Below are positions 35,501 through 48,039 of a stretch of 64,000 bases of DNA, in pieces. Where the stretch lies: positions 24,254,887 to 24,318,886 of the forward strand of contig NC_063152.1 of the NCBI RefSeq assembly GCF_020921035.1. The letters are read 5' to 3'. The first letter of the stretch is position 1. Each line of letters opens with the position of its first letter. A model generated the notes under the pieces. It had not been told where the DNA came from. It did not search any database and saw nothing but the letters and a program-made list of their open reading frames with translations. The translations under genes and the position numbers were made by a program. The stretch is from Rhodamnia argentea. Taxonomy: Eukaryota; Streptophyta; Magnoliopsida; Myrtales; Myrtaceae.

Positions 35501-38500
35501 AGATTTGAGCAGCAAGAGTCAATTAATCTAAGGGAATATAAACACATCACAGCCTACCTTTATGGTGTGTGAAAGAGTTGTAGGGTACATATCATCCACA
35601 TCTTGCTTCATGGCAGCAGTTCCTCGAAATAGATCAAATTGGGTTCCTGGAGGTAGTAATCCTAAAAGAATGGCAGAACATTTCCAAAACAATATCAGCA
35701 AAACTTTAATCTAAAGCAAGGAAATGAAGTATTAACCTTAAGCATCACCAGATAATGCCACTTTCCACATTCATTTACAGTTATAGTTCGGCACTTCATC
35801 CAAGTCATGCATGCCATGGAAAGCGAAGGACGTCGTCTAATATGATTCACTCTAAAATTACATTTGCTCAGCTAAGTTTTATTTTAACCAGAAAAATATA
35901 TGAAGGCAAACCAAACCAAACCAAACAAAAGTAAAGCTACTACCAAGTAATGTAGCAGGATAAATTATGATAATCTAGACAAAAACATGATAAATATTGA
36001 AAGAGAGCATCTGCATCCCTACCTTGGTGCTGCTGCCACTTGAGCGCCTGCCCCACTAGGGCCATCAGTCGTGAAGGCGGCACTACAGTAACTTCTGCAG
36101 CAATAGCTTAGAAATGCCAACGAGCAGAAGGAAGGAAAACCAAATAGGAAGTGTGAGTTGAAATTTCAAGTCAAGAACCAGAATAAGGACTATAATTGAA
36201 GCTAAAAACCATAAGAGACCAAACGCAGGGCGGGCACAGCAGGCAGTTGCTCATATTTTACCATACCAAAGAAATAAAAGAGAGCAGCATTTGTAAATTA
36301 ACAATTAAATTCCATGCTGGAAACTACATCCTTGGTATTATAAGACTTCACTTTTCAGTGACACCAATCACCAGTTTTACCCAGTCCAATGTCTGAAGGG
36401 AGTTTAGGAGGAAGCTCGAAGTATGTTTTCTCATGTCATTACTGCAAGACAACAAAAACCTTAGGAAACTATCTTACAATATTTCTAATGTCAATGAGAT
36501 TAACAATTAGTTCATCACACTGTCTAAAATACACAGTAGTCTGCCGTGCCATGTAAATGAGACAGGAAAGAATTCCTTCTTCTTTTACAGAAAACAGCAG
36601 GCACAACCATAAATTTAGCATTGTTTACTCGTCAAAGCAACACAGCTATACATTTGATTACATTGAGAAACCCCAAAATAATATTAGTGAGAAAGGAAAG
36701 TGGAGATGGATTACACCTTGGGCAATTTGTGCACGCCGTTTCTCTTTCGTTGAGTCTTGGTAAGCCTGGCAAAGAATATGCAACCTTCAGACATGCTATA
36801 AAACATGTAAGCATAAATGAAAAAGAAGATAACAGGAGAAAATGTCCTTAGGAATAATAGTAGTAATTTAAACAATATTCACATGCATCCGAATCACCAT
36901 TAACCAATTAACAATTTCTTTATGTAAACATAGATCCAAATCGAGCTTGTAAAAGGAATATATAAACTAAGACAAGCATGCAAGCATGCCGACACATAGC
37001 AAGTGTACACACACAAGCACACATGTGCACCCGAAAAAGTAGCCACACACATATACGCATGCAAGGATGCATTGCTGTAAAACAACCTGCCGCACATTGT
37101 TGATATCTCCAACATCTAGCTTTTTGCACAAATCTAAGATCAGGCAATGATAATGACATTGATCCTTATTCAGATTCAGCACAGTCTGGTGATTCAGAGG
37201 CTTATCAATAAAAGATGGAGAACAAGATTGGAAATGGCATGGAATTTTCTTTCATTTGTTCATATGGTCTCCAAAGTGATAGAAACTAAGATCCTATTGA
37301 TTTACCTAGCATTTTCAAGTACTCTCTCGAGTCTGCACATCCGATGAGTTGCAGTAACCAGACTATATCCGTTGGCCAAAAAAGAGTGCAAAATCCAAGC
37401 CAGCAAATTTCTGACCATGATGAAATTATTCTATCAAAATGTAAGTGTTGAGAGTATTTGCTCGATGGGGGCATATTTGTCTATTTTCTTTATTATTTTC
37501 TGAATAGCAGCAATAAGGGCAATCTTGTAATTCTGGCCTTTTGGCTTTATTATAAATACATAGCTTGGGGTCCCATTGACCTAACCAAGCATTCAGTTCA
37601 GTTTTTTTTTTCTCTCAACAGTAAGCAATTTTCCAGAATGAGCTTCTTCCTGTATACTCGCTGAATTTTTAATCTCACTATACCATTTTGTACATCCAAG
37701 TGGGAAGAAACACTCAGGTACATTTGAAGGCGGAAAAGAGCCCCAAAAAATTCTTCATGTCTCAAATGAAAAAGCAACTCTAGAAGGTCAATATAATCTA
37801 GGCAATTTTACAAGATTCATTCTTTGACCTCATCAAGAAATATGATCACGTAGTATAAGTTATGCCAAAACATCGATTTGAAGGGAATGTAACTCTGAGA
37901 AAAAAGCAGCACGACCTAACCTTAACATAAGAAAAGCAACAAAAGAGCTAAAAACCAAATTGACAAAACCTTGCACTAACCAATCATCATGTTTCATTAA
38001 ACAGGGACCCTAACCTCGTTGGGATCAAAATACGTTCTAACAAGGAGATGCTCGAGTCGCAAGTATCGTTCAGGTTGCTCCTGCTTCATGACACCCATTG
38101 CCTGAGTTTGCCTTAAAATTGCACGAGCAGTATCCAACTCACGAAGTTCAATCATTTCCAATACAATCTGAAAAAAGAAAACACAGGAATTGTTATCCTA
38201 AACAACCTCAAGTAAGGGACATGCCAAAAAGAAAAGAAGCCTAAGTGACTTTTTCTTATCTAACAGACCGTAAGTGGGAAGCTTTCTAATCGAGTGTTTG
38301 ACCACTGATAATGCATAACCTCGGAAAAGAAGGAGAAGTCTTGGTGAATATATGCAGCATTTGAAAGAATTCAGCTAAAATAATGAAGCATTTGCAACTG
38401 CATTGTTACTCGACAATGAAATTATGAAGCACGATATTTGCTGTAGTGGGTTTAAGCTGGGCAATTACGATGATGATGGAGAAGAAATTAAGGCTGTGAG

Positions 38501-39833
38501 ATGGCATCCATGTACAAAAGGAAGGGAAGAAGCTTCTCCACTATACTTCTTAAAAAACTTAGTTGCTGATCAGCAGAGAGAGACTCAGAAGAGTGGTCGA
38601 TGGAATAGAGACAGATCCAGGGCCATTGGATGGATTCTTGGTTCATCACTTAAAGTTGGTATAATTTCCATACAGCGTCAATGGGGATTACAACACTGAT
38701 CAAGGATAATTTGCCTGGCATATATTTTGTGTAGGAGCCAGCAACCCTATCGTACCCCACTAATGAGAGTTATTTTCTTACTGAATTAGAAAAAGAAAAA
38801 CTGAAAAAGCGCAAAGTAAAGAATCACATGCGCAACAATCACTCATCATTGCCAACTTTCCAGTTTGTCCCATCAAAGAAAAACGAAAAGAAAAAGATGT
38901 GCTCACCTCATTCACAGTTACCATTTTCCTCCTACTTTTACATAATCCCAAATCCTTGAGAAGCGTTTGCTCCTACAACTATGCCAAATGTCACTCCAAC
39001 AAGTATGGGCCAACGTGATATCCTCGCCAAATCTCAACTACCATTATATAGCCGCAACTATAGCACCATTTCAATTTTCTCACAGTATATAAATATCAGA
39101 AGTTTGACCTCAAGCAAGGCAGGTTTCAACAGCCAAGCCAGGCACTTTGGTCTTCCTTGATCACTTTCCTAACATAACCAAAGGAAGCACTCCCTACTAC
39201 CTCCTCACCCTTCGATCATATGTTGGCAAAGATTAGACCCTCCGATTCTAAGTCGTCAATCGTCATCACAGCCCAAAAAACATGTCGATGGCAAACATCA
39301 AGGCAACATCAAAATCATAATTATCACCCACCTGCTCATACAAATCTTCCAATTTATTCCTGGGAAGCTTAAGCTGGGCGACTTGAGGCAATATGGCATC
39401 CCACCTGCCGCTGTTGATATCGGCAACGAATGTCTCGATGCTGTCAACGGTGTTAAGGGAGACCTGGCACTCGCTCTGCAAGGTCTGGAACGTCTGGTGC
39501 AACGAATTCTCTTTGCAGAACTGAAGCACAATCTTCACCACACTGGGAAACGGTTGTCATAGTCACTAGAAGTGAACAATTCACCCTATGATAGGACACT
39601 CAAGCATGCACAAACAGAGACTAACCATTTTTTGAAACCAGCAGGTTAAAGAGTGAGAAAGACAGAGAACGACACAAGTCTTCCAAAAAGATCAAACCTT
39701 TAAAATCAAAACAACCCAAGCTACAGGAAATCTAGTCTACTCGCAGACGACCACCCAAAACAACCAACAGAGGGAAGAAGAAGAAGAGGAGAACTTACTC
39801 GCGGGCTTCGATTTCCAGCATAGGCGCGGACAT
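26593..39833 (-). CDS. SMU1: SMU1, LisH/WD40 splicing factor, 16 exons, 515 aa
   Basis: Exons (minus): 39833-39799, 39542-39332, 38167-38015, 36765-36717, 36106-36023, 35661-35558, 33545-33459, 33372-33319, 32473-32378, 30334-30207, 29852-29726, 29651-29592, 29503-29396, 28676-28576, 27392-27341, 26691-26593. All borders are GT-AG and the joined frame is 1548 bp with no stop. SMU1 is a nuclear spliceosome-associated protein that, with RED, acts in B-complex activation and splice-site choice. Residues 1-80 hold [11 protein letters not shown] and the LisH/CTLH region ([18 protein letters not shown]). Exons 3-6 encode the linker with [18 protein letters not shown]. From about residue 213 there are seven WD40 repeats, ending KLWKP. 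Length matches the family (about 513 aa). Introns up to about 2.0 kb carry a solo LTR, a minisatellite and a tandem duplication. The gene looks intact. Confidence 0.96.
28385..28429. mobile_element. Micro-insertion with 16-bp duplication in SMU1 intron 14
   Basis: AAGGACTGTTAATGTT occurs at 28385-28400 and again, perfectly, at 28414-28429, around only 13 bp (TTTTTTGGTAAGG). It is the same footprint type as at 22503-22554: long target duplication around a T-rich stub. Confidence 0.55.
31470..32050. repeat. Minisatellite, about six units of roughly 96 bp, SMU1 intron 9
   Basis: Diverged tandem units each contain a GCAAGTTACCAATGAAATAA-like word (near 31493, 31589, 31707, 31803, 31900, 31995), then ATTTTACC, CACAAACCTAACAGTAGATTACC and TTACAAGTGGG. 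Spacings are about 95-97 bp, except one of 118 bp with a short internal duplication. Confidence 0.8.
33586..33940. repeat. Tandem duplication of about 177 bp in SMU1 intron 6
   Basis: Two units start ATGTACAAAATTTCATGACTA (about 33588) and ATGTACAAAGTTTCGTGACTA (about 33765). Both contain TAATGTTGACATT-TTAGTAGAGTC and end GTTGTTTTCCACTAT. They differ by scattered substitutions. Confidence 0.8.
37441..37625. mobile_element. Solo LTR of TRIM size in SMU1 intron 3
   Basis: A 175-bp unit (37446-37620) begins TGTTGAGAG and ends CTCTCAACA, has a TATAAATA box near 37551, and is flanked by the perfect 5-bp duplication GTAAG (37441-37445, 37621-37625). These are the marks of an LTR, and 175 bp is the size of TRIM-element LTRs. 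No internal domain or second LTR is present, so it is a solo LTR. Confidence 0.82.
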
Positions 39834-41595
39834 TTTGGCAGCTCAGATACAGAGAGACAGAGAGAGAATGTGCGTGTTAGGGTTTCGCAGAGAGAACGGA
39901 AGATGAATCAATCGATTGAATTTGGGTGCCCCATGGACAAAGGGAGCGGCTTTTGCTTCTTCTTCTTCTTCGTCCAGCTCTCGACTGGAGTGGCGCGGGC
40001 GGAGGAAGGGGGAGGCAAGAGGCAACTCTGACTCGCAGCCACAGTCGAACCGGTTCGGTCTGACCGGCCCAGTCCGGTCCGACCCTTTCCATCTAGCGCG
40101 GGTTTTGAAAGGGTTTTACCTATATTACACCGACACGACACGCGACACGAGATATGACGCGACACGATATACCGATACTTGATTTCTTAAAAAATAAAAA
40201 ATTTCGTCACATTGAGACATGCTATATATCAAATCTACATGTATATATAAAAACATTAGTAGTGGGTTTCTTTTTCTTTTTTTATTAGGGATTCATGATT
40301 AAAATTTTTTTGGGCGGGTTGGACATATTAATTTTGGGATTGTTGTATATATGACTTAAGTAAATATATTTTTTATAGATTTATATTTTGATCCATAATT
40401 TATTGAAAATGCTTAAAATTGACTCCGTGCATGTCGAAATGACAAGTCGAGATGCTGAACTCGCGTGTTGTTGGTTTGTCCGGAGCGTTGACTACGTGTT
40501 AGTCACATGTCAGAGAGTGTCGGAGTGTCAAAAAGTGTTCGACACGAAGACCTTCGTAGAGTATCCATTTAACATAGGGCTTTACTTTTAATAGATCTTC
40601 CTTCTTCCTCTTTTGTTGAGTTTTGGTCAACGAAAGAATAATAAAAAAATCTTAAATTTATTGTAATTATGTAGATTCAATTCTTTTTTTTTTTTTTAGT
40701 CAACTCAGTCCTGAACCTTTTTGCAGCTGTATCAATTCATTCGATTTGATCGGCCGGCATTGACTTGGCAAATTCCTAACAATGTTTAAGTATTTTTCAA
40801 ATGCTACGAATTTGGGAAATTCATGAGCTGCGATTTGAACACATGATAGTCCCCAGAACATGGTCCGTTGGGATAATGTGGACGGGACCCCATACAATTT
40901 TTACGAATCTTGTGTTTTTGCACCAACAGAATCGAGCGCATGAAGGGTGTCGTCAACTATATTTACAAATAGTTCAAGATTTTCTCCATCTTTTGGTCTA
41001 GTTTGAATGCTTGTAATGCAACAAACATCGCTTGTGATCACATTTTGGTAAACATATTCTCCGACCAAAAAAAAAAAAAAAAAAAGGAAAAACAACAAAT
41101 AACTCTTGCCGACCACTATGTTCTTGATGACATATGCCGTACATTATTAGCAATATCTTGTTCAAACATATATGCATTGTAAACGTGTGTAGAGACACAA
41201 TTATAGAGTTCATTCGTTACATAAACAAAAACCATATGGTATTGTTTGTGGGTAACGACGCCCTAAGTGCCTAATCGTTCGTTTAGAGTGCAATTTGGTA
41301 CCTGAGCTTCTCCTTTTTTCTAATTACGTACGCATGGCGATTTTCGAAGTTTGAGATATTTAATTGAGTGAAAATAATGAAGTACCAAATTGTTAGGTAG
41401 AGAGTTACACGTGAGAAGGAGTGTTAGTATAATTTTATATCGCCTAACACATGGTTGTAATTATGTGTTATATACATCTATTTAGGTAAAGAAAGCGAAA
41501 ATGAGCATCTTTTCTCAAAAACAGGAGATATATATCTAATTTTTTTACTCAATAACTTATATTACATTACTTTATGAGGGGGTTTTTTTTTTTTT
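39834..41595. other. SMU1 upstream region and intergenic repeats
   Basis: The first 150 bp upstream of the SMU1 ATG are probable 5' UTR and promoter (AGAGAGA-rich on the coding strand's complement). At 40120-40170 GACACGA words repeat, as near 10.1 kb. The segment 40975-41049 recurs in diverged form at 43681-43756. No gene seen. Confidence 0.4.
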
Positions 41596-42387
41596 GGGTT
41601 AATACCATGGAAAACCCCAAACTGGTACACTTGTGACAAATTTACCCCAAATTATTTTTTTGACCACAAAAAACCCTAAACTGGTACACCCGTGACAAAT
41701 TTACCCTAAACTGGTACACATGTGACAAATTTACCCTCCGTTAATTTTCATTAAATTTAACTATCAAATTGTTGATTTAGTGATATGTGATAGTTGACGG
41801 GTATACCAATATGGGGTTTTAACCCTTTATTTGTTACATGTTTATCAATTTGAGATAGGCGGTCTTCGGATCTGACGGGTAAGTCTTCGAGCCATTGCCT
41901 TTCTTTGTAAGATCGAAGACTTGCTTTCCGTATCATTGTTACCGGGTTATCCCCATGGTCTCCATGGTCGGGATCTTCGCCCATTGGTCGCCCCTAAGGC
42001 TTACCTATTTATGTCAAATCGTGAACCTCCTTCCTTCGGTAGTCTCTTCTTGTACGATGACACCATTCATAGCGCACGGATGGGTGGAGCACCAAGGGTT
42101 GTGTCCTCCCATACCGTAGCCGACCAAAAGCCAAAACAAAGTGACGATTTAACGGAGGGGTGAATTTGTCACATGTATACCGGTTTAGGGTATTTCGTGG
42201 TCAAAATAATTAGTTTAGGGTAAATTTATCACAAATATACCAGTTTAGGGTTTTTGGTGGTAAAAAAAATAGTTTGGGGTAAATTTGTCACATATGTACC
42301 AGTTTGGGGTTTTTCGTGGTCAAAAAAATAGTTTGGGGTAAATTTGTCACGGGTGTACCAGTTTAGGGTTTTTCATGGTATTAACCC
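41596..42387. mobile_element. TIR element with repeated subterminal motifs
   Basis: Ends are inverted copies of GGGTTAATACCATG. Each end carries several copies of the pair AACCCTAAACTGGTACAC / GTGACAAATTTACCC: three in the left 150 bp, at least four inverted in the right 240 bp. Both flanks are poly(T), compatible with a 9-bp T-only duplication but uninformative. The interior (41800-42140) has no recognisable coding region. Confidence 0.75.
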
Positions 42388-44121
42388 TTTTTTTTTTGAA
42401 CAATTTTATGAGGGTTGGTTGTTCACCATTGTTTACATTACTAGATACATTTAAATATTGAATAGCTCATCATCTAATTTACTATGGTCAATTCTCAATT
42501 GTGTTAACGCGTGTCAAACATGATTTTCTGATTTTACGAGATTAAAACAAAGGGTATATAAAGTTTCGTCGTAGACAACCGTAGAACGTCCTAGAGTACG
42601 GATTTCTAACCTTACAATATTGTACAAGTGTTTGCTATATCTAACCTATTCAAACTCGAAAGGTCCTGATGCCTAAATTCTTAAATTTACAGCATTTTGC
42701 CCGTCGACATTTTACCACATTTTTTTTTTTTGGTTTAATCAAACCTAACCTTTGAAGAAATAATCTTCTAAAGAAAACCATTTTTTTTTGTAAACTGGAT
42801 GAACAGGCGATCCTGTTCAGGGAGAATAATTTTGTGGACTATAGTAAACCTTCACTCTATGTGGAGCGACGGGACGGTCTTTTTCTTACTTCTCTTAAAA
42901 ATTATATCAGGATATAAATGTGAGATAATTATTATCGTATAGGCCCAACATATGATCCGTTAGATCATGCGGATCCTATATAAAACTCACGTGCGATGCA
43001 CCAACCAAATTTAGTGAATGCAATAACCTTTTACAAGGGCGTCGCGGCCTCGCCTAGATCGGGTAAGGGACTGCACGACCTTGCTTTGGACAGGTAAGGA
43101 GTCGCGGTTCTCGCCTAGACCTCAACTGCGAGGGCATCGTGGCCGGCAAAGGGCATTGAACAAGGGCCACAACACGCCCGCCCGGTGCCAGCTAGGGGTC
43201 GTCGGCCCTCGGTCCAAACAAAAAAAAAGTAAAGAAAAAACAAACCAAAAAAATTCAAAAAAAAGTTAAAAAATTATATTAAAAAAATATCCACTTTAAC
43301 ACGGGTTGTGCAAGTCTGAAAATTGAGAACTCGGATCATGAGTTTGAGAGAATTCAAGGGCTTCAGCTTTCGGGTCCGTGGTCGGACCGTCGAAATCCAT
43401 GTTAACGATTTTCAACTTAAATTGGCCGGATGGATTAAATTGGCAAAATGTGAAAAGGTTTAGGACTAAATTGGCACAATTGAAAAGTTTATGACTAAAT
43501 TGACATAAATATAATGTGTAACTTTGTTGTTTCTTTTCTCCAAAGAAAATACTATTAACCCAGCTTAATATAACCTTTTAGATACGAAGCTTATGACCCA
43601 TGAAAAGCCTACATGATACACACAAGTGTGCTAGAACAGTGATTTTTCAAATATCAAGGGAGTCAATCAAAGTATACGGTTAAGATTTTGTCCATCTTTT
43701 GGTTTTGGTTGAATGCTTGTAAAGCAGCAAACATTGCTTATGGTCATATTTTGCCTTCACATATGGGGAGATCAACTGGTTAATGTATGGTTACTCGATC
43801 ATCTTCATTGAGAAGTTACATATTCAATTATGCAGATGACGAAACGATATACAAAACGCACCGCGTTGCGGACATCCGATTGTACATAAAGGTTCTCAAT
43901 CTGACAATGGATGCGCACACCTTTGAAGCCAACCTTCACAAGAAAGAAAGCCACTTTGTCTGTAGCTTATGGATTTTGATACTTTGATCCCAATGTCATT
44001 GTTCTTCTCAGCAGCAGAAATTGCAATCTGGGCTGAAAGCTGTCAGTGAACAATGATGACCTCTTTCTGAGGTTGAAGCAGGAAGGCCTGCTATATCAGG
44101 TTGATATAGTAGGCCTTCCCC
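42388..44121. other. Intergenic repeats, no gene recognised
   Basis: A GC-rich core (43030-43225) followed by GGACTAAATTGGCACAATTG words is another member of the dispersed family seen at 24-25 kb. The segment 43681-43756 is a diverged copy of 40975-41049. The last 40 bp form a near-perfect hairpin (see separate entry). Confidence 0.4.
44081..44119. repeat. Near-perfect 18-bp hairpin beside the hAT insertion
   Basis: GGAAGGCCTGCTATATCA (44081-44098) is followed after three bases by its complement with one change (44102-44119), a G:U pair in RNA. It ends two bases before the hAT target duplication. Confidence 0.7.
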
Positions 44122-47076
44122 ATTGAAGTTAGCGGTGGCCGGTTCGGTGGAACTGCCGGTTCCGGTTCCACGAAAAGGTGGAACCGAACCGGCCATGTAT
44201 ACTTCCGGTTCCGATTCGGAACCGCCGGTTCATTCCGATTCCTTTTTTAATAATAATTTTTAAAATAATAAATAATAAAATAAACATAATAAATTATAAA
44301 TTATAAAATACAATTAAATTATACATTGTAATAAAATATGGGGAAAAAAAAAAAGAAGGAATGGGCTTGAACTTAATGAATTATCATTAAGTGCCTACAT
44401 ATCTTCTTGCGGATAGAAGAATCAAAGCCAATGTAGTTCTTTTACCTTTGAGAACCCCAACTTACCTCATCGTCAATCGTCGCTACCCGTTGTGGTACCC
44501 ATGGTGGTGGTATCTCCAACATCATCGCTAAAAAATTCGTGTTCACGATCTAACTCTTGGTGTCGATATTTCGCCCTCGTCCAATCGCCGACACAAGCTT
44601 GAGCTTCTACAGAGTCCGAGCTTAATCTTGAACGGCGAGAGTCCAAAATTAATCATCTAGCACTAAATGCTTGTTCAACCGCAACCGTTGAAGAAGGGGT
44701 TACTAATATTTGACGAGCGATGAGGGCGAGAACTGGATAATCGATTTGGTGACTCTTCCACCACTTCGGGATTTCGAAATCTGTACTATGTTTTGCATTA
44801 CGAAACTCAAATTGAGTGGTTAAATATTTTTCTAATTCAGAAATACTACCTGTTGCCCCTTTTTGTTTTTTTTTTGCCTACTTTTAAGCATATTATACCT
44901 CTACTAAGTGAACTACCACCTTCGCTACGTGAGGCAGTAGATTGTAAAGATCCAGAATCACTTAAACCATATCTACTACAAAATTCTCCATATAATGCTA
45001 CTATAGATTCTTTAACATCTCCTAATAAATTTGAAATATCTATTGAATCTTCCAAATGTAAACAATCATGATAATACACATTCAAATAATCTTGTAAACC
45101 GTCTAATTTAATACGTGGATCAAAAACAATACCAACTAAATAGACAAGAGGAATTTGCAAATAATAATGCAACCATTTTTCTCGCATTACTAAAATAGTT
45201 CGACCTAACTCGGTATCATTTTCATATTCACTAAAAACACTACCAATATTAACACACTCTATTAAAAATAAATGCGTTGTAAGATAATAAATACCAGATA
45301 AAGTCTTAGTAGCATCATTAAAAAATTTCAAAATATCTAAAATTTTCTTGCAAACGTCCCAATATTGAGGAAGTAAAGTAATTTCGGGAATATTTTGTGA
45401 AATAAACATACATAATAAATCTTTATATTCAAAAGTTTGCCGAAGCAACTGGTACGTAGAATTCCAACGAGTCGGAATATCTTTTGGAAATCTTCTTGCC
45501 CTTCTCCCATTTTGTTTACAAAATTTTCCCCATGATTTCATACAATGGGGACGACTCCATAAAAATTTAATTGCACTTTTTATTGGGGCGAGAGAAGTGT
45601 CAAGAGTTCGTAACCCATCTTGTACACATAAATTTAAAACATGACAAGCACATCTAATGTGAAAAAATTGTCCGCCAAAAGTGGGTTTGCAAATATTTTC
45701 TAATTCGAGAATAGAAGCGGTATTTGCGACGGCATTATCAAAACCAATTGAAAATACTTTATTTATTAAATTATATGCTTCTAAAACTTGCCTAATTATT
45801 CTATAAATATTATGAGCCGAATGTCTTTCATCAAAAACTCGGAATGCAATAAGTCTTTTTTGAATCATCCAATCGTCACTTATCCAATGACACGTGACAC
45901 CCATATAAGAATGAATTTGCTAAGGATCACTCCAAATATCGCTACCTATATGCACACGTCCATTGAATTCCGCAAAAAATTTTGCTAAAGATTTTTTTCC
46001 TTTTTTATAAAGTTGAAAAACTTCGCGTTTAAGAGTATTTTTTGGAATAGTTGGCGCTTGCGGAACCAACGCAGTATTTATCAAATATTTCATATTAAAA
46101 TTTTCACCAGTATTAAACGGAGCATGATCAAGGGCAACATATTCACCTAATGTTTGTTTATAAAGTGCTTCAGTGAAACGAAATATAGGATGAGGATTAG
46201 AAGTGGCGTACCTGGAAATTTGTTGTTGCGTATTGTCGATCCCCGCTTGCGTTGGATGTTTTTTCGTCAAATGCCGACGGAATGTTCCGTAGACGTCTCC
46301 TTTCGTAAATTTATATGTTTGCGAACAATATTTACATTTTATATTATACTTACCTTCAACTTCATCACGTACCTTGTCGAAGTGTAGCCACAAGTCCGAT
46401 GTATTATCTCGGCCCTTCCGTTCCGGCTCATTTGCCGTTGACGTTTCTTCGACACCAGTGGGAGGATGAAAACTTTCTTGTGTTGGGATGTGCTCGACGT
46501 TCGGAATCGGGACATAGTTGATATTATTGTCGTCGTCTTCCCAACTTGCATACTCACGAGGATCATATTCGGGAATGGGATACTCGGAATCTCCCATAGT
46601 CATCTTGCCCTTGTCAGCATTTCTGCTTCCACTTGCCATTTTTGAGAGAATTGATCGGAAATCCAATTGAGAAAATTGAATCGAGATTGAGAGAATTGAG
46701 AGAATTTGAGCGATTTGAGAGGATTTCGGAGAGAATTCGAGAGATTGTTCAGAGAATTTGTGACAAAAATGAAAGGGAGAGCATATGTATTTATAGGCAA
46801 GAATTATTTTTAATTATTTAACGGCCAATTTGGCCGTTGCACGTTAACAACGGCTCTTTGGGCCGTTGCCAACAGCCCAAAGAGGAGGGGGGTAGGGGGC
46901 CCGGGCGAGAGAGCCCAACGGCTCTTCGCCCTCGGGCCCCATTTTTTTTTTATTTATAATTTAACGGTTCCGAACCGGCCCGGTTCCCACGGTTCCGGTT
47001 CCGGGTTGGAACCGTGGGCCCGGTCAACGGGCCGGTTCCGGGCCCACGGGCCCAAATGGCATCCTCTAATTGAAGT
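44122..47076 (-). mobile_element. hAT transposon with 8-bp target duplication
   Basis: The element spans 44130-47068, starts TAGCGGTGGCC, ends GGCATCCTCTA, and is flanked by perfect ATTGAAGT duplications (44122-44129, 47069-47076), diagnostic of hAT. Subterminal regions at both ends are dense in CCGGTTCC/GGAACCGG words, likely transposase-binding repeats. The minus strand carries the decayed transposase. Confidence 0.92.
44540..46666 (-). pseudogene. hAT transposase with BED zinc finger, several disruptions
   Basis: The frame from 46666 encodes 248 aa with a BED finger (Cys111, Cys114, His132, His137) after an acidic N-terminus. A TAG at 45922-45920 interrupts it, and the same frame continues from 45919 through about 356 more residues. 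That part holds the hAT core: SIGFDNAVANTAS with a catalytic Asp, RCACHVLNL, and TRWNSTYQLL. The frame is lost near 44846. The C-terminal dimerisation domain is still readable further on (PKWWKSHQIDYPVLALIARQ, then VAVEQAFSAR followed by a TGA). At least two stops and one frame change make it non-functional as sequenced. Confidence 0.88.
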
Positions 47077-48030
47077 TCTCCAAATTGGGTAATTTAGTGT
47101 CTTCTTGTATTATCTTGTTTTCAATTCTACATGTTGAATGATGCATTTTCGTGGAATGGTTTCCATGGTTATGTTGATGCTTTCATGTCCCTTTTGAAGA
47201 GCAAAAATGCAAAAGACATAAAGAAGAGTAAGTACAATAAGCATCGATCAAATTTTTGAGTGTTTGCATTTGCTAGGTTGACATCGACCGATTGAAGTCC
47301 TTATTGAAACTACTGTAGCTACATTTCTCAACCTTTATAATCTCTACCATTGTGGTTGAAGCAGCACATATATGATATAAGGCTGATTTATGCTCATCTT
47401 ATTTGGGTTATGGGGGTAAACAATATGGTGTTAAGAAGTCCAATTCTTTAAAGCAACCAATTATATTCTATGTGCCTTTTGGAATTTGTGTTCCTTTCTT
47501 TTGGAAAGAAAGTATCTGGTGGTTCTGCGTTCTTCATTATTCTGTTTTTTTCTTTCTTGTTGCATGTTAATTTATTTGTCTTTGGTCACTTCCCCGGATA
47601 AACTATTAGGCTATTTGCCAATTTTTCTAATGGTTTTCCTTCAATGTCAGACACCCATAATGCAACCTAATGATATAGTCTTATTGGTAGTCTATGCCAC
47701 CCGCTAAGTGTCATCTCATGCACTATATCTTAACTCTATTGCAGAATAAGACCTATTTTATGCTTGGCAAAGTTTTAGTAAAATTGTCTTTTTCAGATTC
47801 TCTGGTTTTTTGGGTTTCTTTACATGATATTGGTAGTTGCAAAAACTAAAAATTTCAGTTTGATATGGAAACTGATATTCTTATGTCACTCTTGCGGAAC
47901 ATCCACTCGTATATGAATTTGGCAACTGGGAAGGTGGAAATCATATTCCATACACAACCGTTGCTTGTTTCTGAGAGAAGTTGTGGTTCTATTACTTGCT
48001 TTATTGGTATATGGATTGAATGAGTGAAGC
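47077..48030. other. Between two hAT-type loci, no gene recognised
   Basis: The stretch 47130-47225 reads as a plausible short peptide (FSWNGFHGYVDAFMSLLKSK) that I could not assign and may be a gene fragment. The remainder shows no signal. Confidence 0.3.
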
Positions 48031-48039
48031 TATTAGCAC

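Noticed and set aside
44050..44100. Possible box C/D snoRNA (ATGATGA then CTGA)
   Set aside because: The boxes are only about 10 bases apart and lack a terminal stem; chance motif.
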